Assembly: GCF_003013815.1 (NCBI RefSeq)
Contig: NZ_PRLH01000093.1
Location: 1-64,000, forward strand
Direction: 5' to 3'
DNA from: Cyanothece sp. BG0011
GTDB lineage: Bacteria; Cyanobacteriota; Cyanobacteriia; Cyanobacteriales; Microcystaceae
DNA length: 64,000 nt
Part shown: positions 18,648 through 27,433 of the stretch, one piece after another
How the letters are laid out: each line of letters opens with the position of its first letter
How positions within the stretch are numbered: the stretch's first letter is position 1
Position numbers and translations under genes: made by a program
Notes under the pieces: generated by a model
Told to the model about the DNA's origin: nothing
What the model saw: the letters and a program-made list of their open reading frames with translations, nothing else
The model's database searches: none

Positions 18648-20864
18648 ATGAAATGGGATCGGCGGACTTTTTTACAGACCTTACTCACCTGGGGGGTCGC
18701 TCAAGAAAGCCTGACATGGCTAAATTCTAATCGGCAACTGAAAAAATATTATCAAACCCTAGCAGAACCAACCCATCGTAAACTGGCCTTGTTGGTGGGA
18801 ATTAACGATTATGGAAAAGGATATAGCCTAAAAGGCTGTGTCACCGATGTTGAACGACAAAAAGACTTACTGATTCATCGGTTCGGGTTTAATCCTCAAG
18901 ATATTCTCACCTTGACCGATAAAGAAGCAACCCGTCAAGGCATCGAAACCGCCTTTATCGAACATTTAGTTCAACAAGCTAAAGCAGGGGATGTGGTGAT
19001 CTTTCACTTTAGCGGTTATGGAAATTACGTTAATATTCCTCCTGATATTGTCCCCACCCTGACCAAAGGCCAACTACCAGGGATAATTGCTCAAGATGGC
19101 ATTACCTTAACCCAAGGCAATCCTAGCACCAATAATATTCTTGAAGATACCCTACGGTTATTAGGGCGATCGCTTTTGACCGATAAAGTGACCATGGTTC
19201 TCGATACCAGTTATCACAGTAGTGGACAAACGGTTCAAGGGCATCTTCGGGTGCGATCGTTTCCTTATCCGACCGATACGATAGAACGAGACGAATTTAC
19301 CTTTCAAGCAGACCTCAAACAAAAACTCCCCAAAAGCAAAGCCGGAAGCAGCGCCGGAATCATTCTCTCGGCCGCCAAGTCCGAACAAATGGCCACAGAA
19401 ATTAAAGGTAACGGTTTTAGTGCAGGACTCTTTACCTATGCCTTAACTCAACATCTATGGTCTACGGTTCCTGCCAGTCGAGTTAATATAACCCTCAACA
19501 AAACCACAGAACAAATACTCCCCATCATGGGAGGACAACAAGAACCGCAACAAGAAAACAGTCCTTCTCAACCCCTGTTTACCTATTATCTCCTTCCTCC
19601 CGTATCTCAAGGATCAGAAGCTTTCATTAATAGTGTGGAAGACTCAGAAAGAGCGGACATTACTTTAACTGGTTTTCCAGCCAATATTGTCCGATATTAC
19701 GGTGTTAACTCCATCTTTTATCCTGTAACTAATCAGTCGTCATCCGTTCCTCTACAATTGCGTTCTCGCAATGGACTAAAAGCTAAAGTTCGTCGACTCT
19801 CTTCTCAACCAGGAGACAATGAATCTTTAGCCGTAGGACAATTATTACAAGAATCGGTTCGTTGTTTACCCAAGACTATTGGTTTAACCGTTGCCTTAGA
19901 CCCCCAATTACAACGAATTGAGCGAGTGGATGCCACCAGCGCCTTTTCAGCCATTGATATTGTCTCCGATGTGATGACAGAAGGAGAACAACCCATCGAT
20001 TGTATTTTAGGGTTACGTTCCTCTTTCTCGACTCCCTCCTCCCAACCCCAAGAAACAGGAACTTACTCCCTGTTCCTTCCAGGGGGAGTCCCCCTTCCCA
20101 ATACCCTTGGTAAATCCGGAGAAGCCATAAAATCCGCTATTGAACGATTACGTCCCACCCTAGAAAAACTTCTAACGATGAAACTTTGGGGCTTAACCCT
20201 TAATGAAGGCTCCTCTCAAGTCCCTTGGCGCGTCACCCTCGAAGGTCTTGATCCCAAACCCTACGGCATCGTACAAAGGCAAACCACTCGCATCAAAACC
20301 CAGACCCCACAAGCAGAAACTGATAAGAATAAACCCATAACGCCAGAGTCTAATAATATTCCAGGGTTACCCAAAGTCCCCCGAGGAACTCGGTTACGTT
20401 ATCGGTTGGAAAATTTAGGAGAAACGCCCCTGTATTACCTTGTATTAGGGATTAATAGTAGTGGCAAAGCCATCGCTTATGTTCCTCCTTATGAAGAAGA
20501 CATTGAACCCAGTGAAGATGAACAACGATTTATTGAACCCGGAAGGAACGATTTTGTCCCCGCCACTTCCACCGGACTCACCTGGACAACCTCCAGTACA
20601 AAAGGATGGGAGCATATTTTGGCGATCGCAGCCATTGCCCCTTTTCAGAAAACCTTAGAAGCCCTGAAAAAAATCTCCGAGTTTAAAACCGATAAAGATC
20701 AAATTCTCACCCTCAAAAATCCCTTGGAGGTATCTAAAGCACTGTTAGAAGATTTAGAAACCGCCAGCCAGCAAACTAATTCCCTGGTTGAAGGGAACCC
20801 TGATAGTTATATTCTCGATGTTAAAGCTTGGTCAACCTTAAGCTTTATGTACCAAGTGATTTAG
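18648..20864 (+). CDS. caspase-family protein with Tyr/Ser in place of the His/Cys dyad (pseudo-orthocaspase)
   Basis: A 738-residue protein. The N-terminus MKWDRRTFLQTLLTWG looks like a twin-arginine (Tat) export signal. Residues about 44-310 have the caspase/metacaspase p20 fold: KLALLVGINDY, then FHFSGYGN where the catalytic His of HxSGHG is Tyr124, then VLDTSYHSSG where the catalytic Cys of D-x-C is Ser188. Both catalytic positions are therefore lost. Y/S pseudo-variants of orthocaspases have been described in cyanobacteria. The C-terminal region (about 570-720, PRGTRLRYRLEN and YLVLGINSSGKAIAYVPP) resembles DUF4384, frequent in these proteins. It is unlikely to be a protease; a binding or scaffold role in the periplasm is inference. 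It stands alone as a transcription unit. Confidence 0.87.
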   Translation: MKWDRRTFLQTLLTWGVAQESLTWLNSNRQLKKYYQTLAEPTHRKLALLVGINDYGKGYSLKGCVTDVERQKDLLIHRFGFNPQDILTLTDKEATRQGIETAFIEHLVQQAKAGDVVIFHFSGYGNYVNIPPDIVPTLTKGQLPGIIAQDGITLTQGNPSTNNILEDTLRLLGRSLLTDKVTMVLDTSYHSSGQTVQGHLRVRSFPYPTDTIERDEFTFQADLKQKLPKSKAGSSAGIILSAAKSEQMATEIKGNGFSAGLFTYALTQHLWSTVPASRVNITLNKTTEQILPIMGGQQEPQQENSPSQPLFTYYLLPPVSQGSEAFINSVEDSERADITLTGFPANIVRYYGVNSIFYPVTNQSSSVPLQLRSRNGLKAKVRRLSSQPGDNESLAVGQLLQESVRCLPKTIGLTVALDPQLQRIERVDATSAFSAIDIVSDVMTEGEQPIDCILGLRSSFSTPSSQPQETGTYSLFLPGGVPLPNTLGKSGEAIKSAIERLRPTLEKLLTMKLWGLTLNEGSSQVPWRVTLEGLDPKPYGIVQRQTTRIKTQTPQAETDKNKPITPESNNIPGLPKVPRGTRLRYRLENLGETPLYYLVLGINSSGKAIAYVPPYEEDIEPSEDEQRFIEPGRNDFVPATSTGLTWTTSSTKGWEHILAIAAIAPFQKTLEALKKISEFKTDKDQILTLKNPLEVSKALLEDLETASQQTNSLVEGNPDSYILDVKAWSTLSFMYQVI

Positions 20865-20899
20865 ATGAGCTAAACGCCTAAGTAGTTATGTTTTAACAA

Positions 20900-20939
20900 T
20901 GTCCCTTGGTGTCCGCTAGGGGACTATTTTTATTTTATT
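20900..20939 (+). terminator. stem-loop with T-rich tail, copy 1 of a duplicated element
   Basis: GTCCC at 20901-20905 pairs with GGGAC at 20920-20924, followed by TATTTTTATTTTAT. It lies just after the caspase-like gene and can act as its terminator. An almost identical element lies at 21314-21353, on the other side of the 106-residue gene: the first 12 and last 20 bases match exactly and only the loop differs. Confidence 0.6.
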
Positions 20940-20955
20940 GCCTTCGTAAAAATGG

Positions 20956-21276
20956 TTAAGGTTTCAATAATAGAGAAGGTAATCTAAACACTGCCGTAAC
21001 GATTCCCCCAATAACGGCACTAATACCACCGACAATTAAAGGGAGGATTAGGGAACGAAAACCTTTCAAGTCAGATACTTCTTTTACTAAAGTATTTTGG
21101 ACAGTTTTTATGTCTCTAACGTCTTCTTTGAGGTTTCTTACTTCTGTCTTGATTTCTGCTAACTCAACCTCAATGGTGTTTAGTTTCTCAAGCTTGGTGT
21201 TTACGTCTTTGATGTCCTGTTTTAGTTCTTTGAGGACTTCTACCAAGTCATAAGTAACGGTAATAGGTTCATTCAT
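20956..21276 (-). CDS. small coiled-coil protein with C-terminal membrane anchor
   Basis: A 106-residue protein of no recognised family. Residues 10-72 are a heptad-rich, charged coiled coil (VLKELKQDIKDVNTKLEKL, then repeated LxxIKTEVRNLKEDVRDIKTVQ). Residues about 75-98 (LILPLIVGGISAVIGGIVTAVF) form one glycine-rich hydrophobic helix close to the C-terminus. This coil-then-anchor layout resembles small phage-holin-associated or XhlA-like proteins, but the similarity is only architectural. A probable ribosome binding site (AGGAGTTTAACTC) precedes the ATG. It sits on the opposite strand to the caspase-like gene and is flanked by two copies of a hairpin element. Confidence 0.7.
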   Translation of the reverse strand: MNEPITVTYDLVEVLKELKQDIKDVNTKLEKLNTIEVELAEIKTEVRNLKEDVRDIKTVQNTLVKEVSDLKGFRSLILPLIVGGISAVIGGIVTAVFRLPSLLLKP

Positions 21277-21313
21277 GAGTTAAACTCCTAAATAAGAATT
21301 ATTTATTTGATGA

Positions 21314-21353
21314 TGTCCCTTGGTGGCCTCGGTGGGGACTATTTTTATTTTAT
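21314..21353 (+). terminator. stem-loop with T-rich tail, copy 2 of a duplicated element
   Basis: GTCCC at 21315-21319 pairs with GGGAC at 21335-21339, followed by the same TATTTTTATTTTAT tail as the copy at 20900-20939. Here the T-rich tail is on the plus strand although no plus-strand gene precedes it, which argues for duplication of a cassette rather than a terminator placed for its own gene. Confidence 0.5.
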
Positions 21354-21464
21354 GCTTACATATTGCACCTTCGATAAAATTATCTAGTGAGAATAGGAAA
21401 AAGGAATAATTTTATGATCGGAATGTCTAGAACACTAAAATAATTTATTTTTGAGGAGTGTTTA

Positions 21465-21521
21465 ATGCGTCCATACTTGGGGTTTGCTGCACTTATTGCT
21501 ATGTCTATGATAACGACATAA
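21465..21521 (+). CDS. possible 18-residue hydrophobic peptide
   Basis: ATG at 21465 follows a good ribosome binding site, TGAGGAGTG at 21452-21460, and encodes MRPYLGFAALIAMSMITT before a TAA. The peptide is hydrophobic, like a signal-peptide core or a type I toxin-like peptide. It may be the leftover 5' end of a decayed gene. Only the strong Shine-Dalgarno sequence supports translation. Confidence 0.3.
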   Translation: MRPYLGFAALIAMSMITT

Positions 21522-21540
21522 GTTTATTTCTTTTGTTCAA

Positions 21541-21891
21541 CTAAACGTTTGATAACTGATGTTCTCGTTCAGAACTTGAATTTATTTTCACTTCAATATT
21601 TACGTTTAGTTCTTTACACAAAATAGAATAAATAGCGGTTAAATTATCCATTGTCGGATTACCTTTTGCTGATAGCATTCGATGAAGACTTTTACTAGGT
21701 TTAGATGTTTGATTTGCTAGTTCTTCAAATCCTATTGTTGAATTCACCAAGTCTCTCAAGATAAGTCTAGCTGTCTCTGGTTCCCCATTAAGAAAAAGAG
21801 ATGTAGCTTCGTCTAGCAAAGCTTTAGCCAGTTCAGCATCTTGTTTGACTCTCTTATTGATTGTTTCAATATAATCTCTAGTTAAGTCCAT
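21541..21891 (-). CDS. HigA-like antitoxin, helix-turn-helix addiction module antidote
   Basis: A 116-residue protein with a helix-turn-helix at about 51-95 (IGFEELANQTSKPSKSLHRML, then NPTMDNLTAIYSIL), the pattern of the putative addiction-module antidote family (TIGR02684-like). The N-terminal 45 residues are an extra helical region (DAELAKALLDEATSLFLNG) not seen in the shortest family members; similar extensions occur in cyanobacterial versions. It follows the toxin gene by 5 bp on the same strand, giving the toxin-first order of HigBA systems. It probably neutralises the toxin and represses the operon promoter. Confidence 0.85.
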   Translation of the reverse strand: MDLTRDYIETINKRVKQDAELAKALLDEATSLFLNGEPETARLILRDLVNSTIGFEELANQTSKPSKSLHRMLSAKGNPTMDNLTAIYSILCKELNVNIEVKINSSSEREHQLSNV

Positions 21892-21896
21892 AATAA

Positions 21897-22229
21897 TTAA
21901 GTCTTTTTTTTCTCCTGTTGTTTTCGGTTTTTGTACTCTTGGTAAAACTTTTTGGCTTTTTTAATATCAGATGATTGATTCTTTTTTGTTCCACCACCCA
22001 ATAAAATTATTAGTTGTTTCCCTTCCATGACTAAATAAATTCGATATCCAGGCCCCCAGTTAATTCTGTATTCCCCAATCCCATTAATCCACTTAATATT
22101 TGACGTATTACCTAACTCTAAACGAGACAAGGCAACGGTTACTTTGGCCGCACCTTGAACATCAAGACTGTTAAACCATTTCTCGTAGGGACTTGAGCCA
22201 TCTTCTCTAATATATTCTTGAACTTTCAT
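21897..22229 (-). CDS. RelE/ParE-superfamily toxin, HigB-like
   Basis: A 110-residue protein matching the phage-derived Gp49-like/HigB toxin type: KVQEYIREDGSSPYEKWFNSL at the N-terminus, the basic core EYRINWGPGYRIYLVMEG, and KQLIILLGGGTKKNQSSDIKKAKKF near the end. In this family the strand with GPGYRIY carries the RNase active-site region. The predicted activity is mRNA cleavage at the ribosome. It is the first gene of a two-gene operon with the antitoxin and lies downstream of rpsJ, with a hairpin between them at 22274-22300. The highly basic tail (KNRKQQEKKKT) is a little longer than usual. Confidence 0.88.
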   Translation of the reverse strand: MKVQEYIREDGSSPYEKWFNSLDVQGAAKVTVALSRLELGNTSNIKWINGIGEYRINWGPGYRIYLVMEGKQLIILLGGGTKKNQSSDIKKAKKFYQEYKNRKQQEKKKT

Positions 22230-22273
22230 CTTAGGCTCAATAGTAACATATAAGTTACTGCCTGGGTTAGAAA

Positions 22274-22300
22274 CGCCTACTTATTATGCTAAAGTAGGCG
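22274..22300 (-). terminator. hairpin between rpsJ and the toxin-antitoxin pair
   Basis: CGCCTACTT (22274-22282) and AAGTAGGCG (22292-22300) form a perfect 9-bp stem with a 9-nt loop. It lies 15 bp beyond the rpsJ stop, in the direction of transcription, so it probably ends the str cluster. The T-tract on the minus strand is weak (CGTTTCT); the better T-rich side faces the plus strand. Confidence 0.6.
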
Positions 22301-22314
22301 TATTTTATACAAAC

Positions 22315-22632
22315 TTATAGTTTAACTTCGATTTCAACCCCTGCAGGTAAATCTAATTTCATCAAAGCATCAATGGTTTTAGAAGATGGCTGATAAATAT
22401 CAATGATGCGTCTATGGGTTCTAGTTTCAAAGTGTTCCCGTGAGTCCTTATCAACGTGAGGTGATCGCAGAACACAATAGATCCGTCTTTTTGTCGGTAA
22501 AGGAATCGGGCCGATCGCAGTTGCGTCGGTACGGTTAGCAGTATCGACAATCTTTTCGCAAGAGGTGTCTAATAAACGACGATCAAAAGCTTTTAAACGG
22601 ATGCGGATTTTTTGTTGTGCTAGAGTTGCCAT
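22315..22632 (-). CDS. rpsJ: 30S ribosomal protein S10
   Basis: A 105-residue small-subunit protein with the S10 landmarks [45 protein letters not shown] and THRRIIDIY. Length is normal for the family. It is the last gene of the str cluster here (rpsL-rpsG-fusA-tuf-rpsJ), an arrangement common in cyanobacteria; in enterobacteria rpsJ instead begins the S10 operon. It is separated from tuf by a strong hairpin, so its level may depend on read-through. S10 also serves as NusE in antitermination. Confidence 0.97.
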   Translation of the reverse strand: MATLAQQKIRIRLKAFDRRLLDTSCEKIVDTANRTDATAIGPIPLPTKRRIYCVLRSPHVDKDSREHFETRTHRRIIDIYQPSSKTIDALMKLDLPAGVEIEVKL

Positions 22633-22682
22633 AATGTTTAATTGTCAAGGTTCAGAAATTTACAACAAGAGATGGGAAAATT

Positions 22683-22723
22683 AAGTGACCAGCTAGGATA
22701 ACATTTACCTGAACTGGTCACTT
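22683..22723 (-). terminator. stem-loop between tuf and rpsJ
   Basis: AAGTGACCAG (22683-22692) and CTGGTCACTT (22714-22723) form a perfect 10-bp stem around a 21-nt loop. On the transcribed minus strand it is followed by AATTTTCCC, so it could be a partial terminator or a processing site lowering expression of rpsJ relative to tuf. Confidence 0.65.
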
Positions 22724-22741
22724 ATGGATTATTTGGTTGTC

Positions 22742-23971
22742 CTACTTAAGAATTTTAGAAACAACACCGGCACCGATAGTACGGCCACCTTCACGGATAG
22801 CAAAACGCATTCCTTGTTCAATAGCAATCGGGTTAATTAACTCTACAGTCATTTTAATGCGATCGCCAGGCATAACCATTTCTACAGCACTACCATCATC
22901 AGCAGTGTAGTCTTGAATGGTTCCGGTTACGTCGGTGGTTCTTACATAGAACTGAGGACGATAGTTCTTGAAGAAAGGAGTATGACGGCCACCTTCTTCT
23001 TTGGTGAGAACGTAAACTTCTCCTTCAAACTGGGTATGAGGGGTGATCGATCCGGGCTTAGCAATCACCATCCCCCGTTCGATGTCTTCTTTTTTAACCC
23101 CCCGTAACAGGAGACCAACGTTATCCCCTGCCATCCCTTCGTCGAGGGTCTTCTGGAACATTTCTACCCCAGTAACGGTGGTGCTGCGGGTGTCTCTGAT
23201 ACCAACGATTTCGATGGTTTCGCCCACTTTTACTTTACCCCGTTCAATCCGTCCGGTGGCAACCGTACCCCGACCAGAGATGGAGAAAACGTCTTCTACT
23301 GCCATTAAGAAAGGCTTATCAATTTCCCGTTCAGGCTCAGGGATATTTCCATCCACTTCTTCCATAAGTTTGAGGATTTTATCGGTCCATTGGTTTTCCC
23401 CAGGTTTGAGCATCGGATTTTCTTTAAGGGCTTCTACGGCCATTAAAGCTGATCCGGTAACGATGGGAATATCATCCCCAGGAAAATCGTACTCACTGAG
23501 AAGTTCCCGTACTTCGAGTTCAACGAGTTCTAAGAGTTCTTCGTCATCAACTTGGTCTTCTTTGTTCAAGAAAACCACAAGACTAGGAACCCCAACCTGT
23601 TTGGCTAAAAGGATATGCTCACGGGTTTGAGGCATTGGACCATCGGCCGCGGATACCACTAAGATACCGCCGTCCATTTGGGCTGCGCCTGTGATCATGT
23701 TTTTCACGTAGTCAGCGTGTCCAGGACAGTCAACGTGAGCGTAGTGACGGTTAGGGGTTTCGTATTCCACGTGAGCGGTATTGATGGTGATACCCCGTGC
23801 TTTTTCTTCGGGGGCAGCATCAATGTCTTCGTAGTTACGAGCTTTTGCACTACCGGCTGCGGCTAAGGTCATGGTAATAGCAGCAGTTAAGGTTGTTTTA
23901 CCATGGTCAACGTGACCGATAGTACCGATGTTAACGTGAGGTTTAGTCCGTTCAAATTTTGCGCGTGCCAT
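22742..23971 (-). CDS. tuf: translation elongation factor Tu
   Basis: A 409-residue GTPase that delivers aminoacyl-tRNA to the ribosome. It shows the P-loop GHVDHGKT (19-26), the switch [10 protein letters not shown], and the guanine-specificity NKED motif. Domains 2 and 3 are complete, ending VVSKILK. At 409 residues it is about 15 longer than the E. coli protein, as is normal for cyanobacteria and plastids because of an insertion in the G domain ([13 protein letters not shown] region). It has an AAGGAAC ribosome binding site and lies 118 bp after fusA in the same direction. Confidence 0.98.
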   Translation of the reverse strand: MARAKFERTKPHVNIGTIGHVDHGKTTLTAAITMTLAAAGSAKARNYEDIDAAPEEKARGITINTAHVEYETPNRHYAHVDCPGHADYVKNMITGAAQMDGGILVVSAADGPMPQTREHILLAKQVGVPSLVVFLNKEDQVDDEELLELVELEVRELLSEYDFPGDDIPIVTGSALMAVEALKENPMLKPGENQWTDKILKLMEEVDGNIPEPEREIDKPFLMAVEDVFSISGRGTVATGRIERGKVKVGETIEIVGIRDTRSTTVTGVEMFQKTLDEGMAGDNVGLLLRGVKKEDIERGMVIAKPGSITPHTQFEGEVYVLTKEEGGRHTPFFKNYRPQFYVRTTDVTGTIQDYTADDGSAVEMVMPGDRIKMTVELINPIAIEQGMRFAIREGGRTIGAGVVSKILK

Positions 23972-24089
23972 GAATTAATTGTTCCTTTTTTTGTCTTCTT
24001 TATTCTAAGCAGTGAGGTTTTTTGGATCATCAGTTACCAATAGTCTATTATCCACTATCAATGGCTGACTCTGCACTGATTTCTCATAA

Positions 24090-26183
24090 TCATTCACTGT
24101 CGTAGGTGTAGGCGTTCCCTGTGTTTTTCAGGACTATCGCTTCTGCGACATTACGAGGGACTTCTGCATAATGGCTAAATTCCATAGAGAAGATCCCTCG
24201 TCCTTGGGTTTTTGACCGGATATCGGTCGCGTAACCAAACATTTCTGCTAGCGGAACGTCAGCAGAAATCTTGGCAAGTCCGTCGTCGGTGTTCATCCCC
24301 TCGATATTCCCGCGACGAGCGTTGAGATCCCCGATGACATCGCCTAAGAAATCTTCTGGGACTTCGACTTCAACTTTCATCATGGGTTCGAGGAGGACTG
24401 GTGAGGCTTTTTTGACCGCGTTGCGAATGGCCATCGAGCCTGCAATTTTAAAGGCCATTTCTGATGAGTCAACATCGTGATAAGAACCATCGACTAAGGT
24501 GACTTTAACATCAATAAGGGGATAACCTGCAATAATTCCTGAGTTACAGGCTTCTTTCATCCCTTGTTCGGCCGGAGAAATAAATTCTTTAGGAATCGCA
24601 CCCCCGACAATTTTGGAGACGAATTCAAAACCGCTGCCTGCTTCGGCCGGTTCTAGTTCAATGACCACGTGACCATATTGACCTTTTCCGCCACTCTGAC
24701 GAATATATTTGCCTTCAGCTTCGCTGGCTTTGCGAATGCTTTCTCGATAGGCCACTTGGGGTTGACCAACGGTTGCCTCAACCTTATATTCTCGCAACAT
24801 CCGATCCACTAAAATTTCTAAGTGGAGTTCCCCCATTCCTGCGATCACGGTTTGGTTGGTTTCGGGATCAACACTGACTTTAAAGGTGGGATCTTCGTCT
24901 GATAGGGCTTGCAAGGCTTTAGACAGTTTTTCCATGTCTTGCTTGGTTTTGGGCTCTACGGCCACGGAGATCACGGGTTCTGGAATATACAAGGATTCTA
25001 GAAGGATGGGATGTTTTTCATCACATAAGGTATCCCCTGTAATGGTATTTCTTAGGCCAATGGCTGCCCCTAAGTCCCCTGCTCTGAGTTCGTCTACTTC
25101 AATGCGATCGTTGGATTTAAGAACGATTAAGCGAGAAATTCGCTCTTTCTGCTCTTGGGTGGCATTATAAACATAATTACCTTTTTCTAAGACACCGGAA
25201 TAGACGCGCATAAAGGTTAAACGGCCATAAGGATCTGAGGCAATTTTAAAGGCCAAAGCAGAAAAAGGTTCTTCATCGTCGGCTTTTCGGGTCTCTTCTG
25301 ACCCATCTTTTAATAACCCTGTGATGGGAGGAACATCAAGGGGGGAAGGCAAGTAGTCCACTACGGCATCTAACAATAGTTGAACTCCTTTGTTTTTAAA
25401 GGCAGAACCGCACAACATGGGGATGATGGTCTTATCGAGGGTTCCTTTGCGGAGTCCCTGTCGAATTTCTGCTTCGGTAATTTCTTCCCCTTCTAGATAT
25501 TTTTCTAAGAGGGTTTCGTCGATTTCTGCGATCGCTTCGATGAGTTTAGCGCGGTATTCTTGGGCCTGTTCTAGGTATTCCTCTGGGATCTCGGTATCTT
25601 CGATGTTTTTCCCTAAGTCATCTTGATAGATTTTTGCCCGCATCCTCACTAAATCCACAATGCCACGAAATTCGCTTTCGGTGCCGATGGGAATTTGAAT
25701 GGGAACGGCGTTGGCTTTGAGGCGATCGCGGATTTGCTGATACACTTTGAAGAAGTTAGCCCCGGTTCGATCCATTTTATTGACAAAGGCAATACGAGGC
25801 ACATGATAGCGGTTGGCTTGTCGCCATACCGTCTCTGACTGTGGCTGAACTCCACCCACGGAACAAAATACGGCAATGACACCGTCCAATACTCGCATAG
25901 ACCGTTCCACTTCAATGGTGAAGTCTACGTGGCCCGGAGTATCAATGATGTTAATGCGGTGATCGAGCCAACTGGTACTAATGGCTGCTGCTGTAATGGT
26001 GATGCCCCGTTCTTGTTCTTGGGCCATCCAATCCATTGTTGCCGTCCCTTCATGGACTTCACCGAGTTTGTATGCGATTCCTGTGTAGAAGAGAATGCGC
26101 TCTGTGGTTGTTGTTTTGCCCGCGTCAATGTGGGCAGCAATGCCAATATTTCGCACCCTCTCTAGGGGGATATTCCGTGCCAC
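24090..26183 (-). CDS. fusA: translation elongation factor G
   Basis: A 697-residue GTPase that drives ribosomal translocation. Motifs seen are AHIDAGKTT (P-loop), DTPGHVDF, and NKMDRTG, followed by the complete domains II to V, with HLEILVDRM and the C-terminal [12 protein letters not shown]. The start codon is GTG at 26183, supported by a strong AAGGAGGT ribosome binding site 5 nt upstream. It is the conventional EF-G: length and position between rpsG and tuf fit, and no domain looks lost, unlike the paralogous EF-G2 forms. It is in the str cluster, 161 bp after rpsG. Confidence 0.98.
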   Translation of the reverse strand: MARNIPLERVRNIGIAAHIDAGKTTTTERILFYTGIAYKLGEVHEGTATMDWMAQEQERGITITAAAISTSWLDHRINIIDTPGHVDFTIEVERSMRVLDGVIAVFCSVGGVQPQSETVWRQANRYHVPRIAFVNKMDRTGANFFKVYQQIRDRLKANAVPIQIPIGTESEFRGIVDLVRMRAKIYQDDLGKNIEDTEIPEEYLEQAQEYRAKLIEAIAEIDETLLEKYLEGEEITEAEIRQGLRKGTLDKTIIPMLCGSAFKNKGVQLLLDAVVDYLPSPLDVPPITGLLKDGSEETRKADDEEPFSALAFKIASDPYGRLTFMRVYSGVLEKGNYVYNATQEQKERISRLIVLKSNDRIEVDELRAGDLGAAIGLRNTITGDTLCDEKHPILLESLYIPEPVISVAVEPKTKQDMEKLSKALQALSDEDPTFKVSVDPETNQTVIAGMGELHLEILVDRMLREYKVEATVGQPQVAYRESIRKASEAEGKYIRQSGGKGQYGHVVIELEPAEAGSGFEFVSKIVGGAIPKEFISPAEQGMKEACNSGIIAGYPLIDVKVTLVDGSYHDVDSSEMAFKIAGSMAIRNAVKKASPVLLEPMMKVEVEVPEDFLGDVIGDLNARRGNIEGMNTDDGLAKISADVPLAEMFGYATDIRSKTQGRGIFSMEFSHYAEVPRNVAEAIVLKNTGNAYTYDSE

Positions 26184-26344
26184 AGCTACCTCCTTCTGCT
26201 TTGCCTGGCTGTTTTTCTGCCTTGAGGCCGTCTATAAGTTTACACTATTTACAATTCTATACTTTCCTTTGCAACAGTTTACCCTAAATCCTTCATAAAA
26301 TTAGGAAGTTACCTTTTAGTTTTGATCGGATAACCCCCCTATTT

Positions 26345-26815
26345 CTAATAACGGTAATGAGCAAAGGCTTTGTTTGCGTCTGCCATGCGGTGGGTTTCAT
26401 CCCGTTTTTTCATGGCTGCTCCTGTTTCGTTGGCTGCGTCCATGATTTCGTTTGCTAGTTTACTGGCCATACTACGACCCCCTCTGATGCGAGAATAGCG
26501 GATTAACCACCGTAGGGCTAAGGTTGTTCCTCTCGCGGGACGCACTTCCATCGGGACTTGATAGGTTGCCCCACCCACCCGTCTTGCTTTGACTTCTACT
26601 AGGGGGGTTAAATTTTTCATGGCTCTTTCAAAGACTTCTAGGGGATCTTCTCCTGTCCGTTCTTTGATCATGGTCATGGCATCATAGACAATGCCAGCCG
26701 CGACGGAATTTTTCCCACTCTTCATAACCCGACGAATGGTCATGTTTAATAAACAACTATTATAAATCGGATCGGGGGGAACGGGTTTTCTTTTGATGTT
26801 TCCTCGGCGAGACAT
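26345..26815 (-). CDS. rpsG: 30S ribosomal protein S7
   Basis: A 156-residue protein with S7 signatures [34 protein letters not shown] (the family signature near residue 78) and the C-terminal [14 protein letters not shown]. It binds the 3' major domain of 16S rRNA and nucleates head assembly. In enterobacteria S7 autoregulates the str operon through an rpsL-rpsG intercistronic RNA structure; whether the 134-bp spacer here does the same cannot be judged. An AAAGGAAC ribosome binding site precedes the ATG. Confidence 0.97.
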   Translation of the reverse strand: MSRRGNIKRKPVPPDPIYNSCLLNMTIRRVMKSGKNSVAAGIVYDAMTMIKERTGEDPLEVFERAMKNLTPLVEVKARRVGGATYQVPMEVRPARGTTLALRWLIRYSRIRGGRSMASKLANEIMDAANETGAAMKKRDETHRMADANKAFAHYRY

Positions 26816-26949
26816 AGTGGTTGGTTCCTTTGTACTAAGTTGACATTACAGAGTTTACAATTTTGTTTATCAAACGACCCCATCAGGGCTGTTTGTCATT
26901 TTCAAGGTTCAGAATAATCCCTAAATATTGCTTATTTCAAGTGTTGATC

Positions 26950-27324
26950 TTACTCTTTGGGTTTTTTGGTTCCGTACTTAGAACGGCCTTGCTTACGATC
27001 TTTTACCCCTTGAGCATCTAGGGTTCCCCGAATGATATGATAACGCACTCCAGGTAAATCTTTTACCCGTCCTCCGCGAATTAATACCACTGAGTGTTCT
27101 TGTAAGTTATGACCAATTCCAGGGATATAAGCGGTGACTTCAAACCCTGATGTTAAACGAACCCTGGCTACTTTTCTTAGGGCTGAGTTGGGTTTTTTGG
27201 GGGTGGTGGTATATACTCTAGTGCATACACCGCGACGTTGGGGACACTGCTTTAGGGCAGGGGATTTTGTTTTCTTCTTGGCTTTGGAGCGTTCACTCCG
27301 AATGAGTTGTTGAATGGTTGGCAT
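26950..27324 (-). CDS. rpsL: 30S ribosomal protein S12
   Basis: A 124-residue decoding-centre protein beginning [12 protein letters not shown]. It contains the S12 signature [18 protein letters not shown] and the [28 protein letters not shown] loop region in which streptomycin-resistance changes map (Lys in the PKKPNSA loop). The open frame extends 22 codons upstream, but those codons do not resemble S12; ATG at 27324 gives the canonical N-terminus. It is the first ribosomal gene of the str cluster. Confidence 0.97.
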   Translation of the reverse strand: MPTIQQLIRSERSKAKKKTKSPALKQCPQRRGVCTRVYTTTPKKPNSALRKVARVRLTSGFEVTAYIPGIGHNLQEHSVVLIRGGRVKDLPGVRYHIIRGTLDAQGVKDRKQGRSKYGTKKPKE

Positions 27325-27433
27325 AATTTCATATATAACAAAACTGTCAGACCTTTCGATTCTATAAAATCGCTGACAAATTGCCATCATACCAATATAT
27401 ACTATGCTGTGTCAATGTCCTTGAGGAAAGGCT

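Noticed and set aside
23043-23630. 195-codon open frame antisense to tuf
   Set aside because: Ser/Thr/Pro-rich reading of the highly biased tuf codons on the opposite strand; a shadow frame with no homology.
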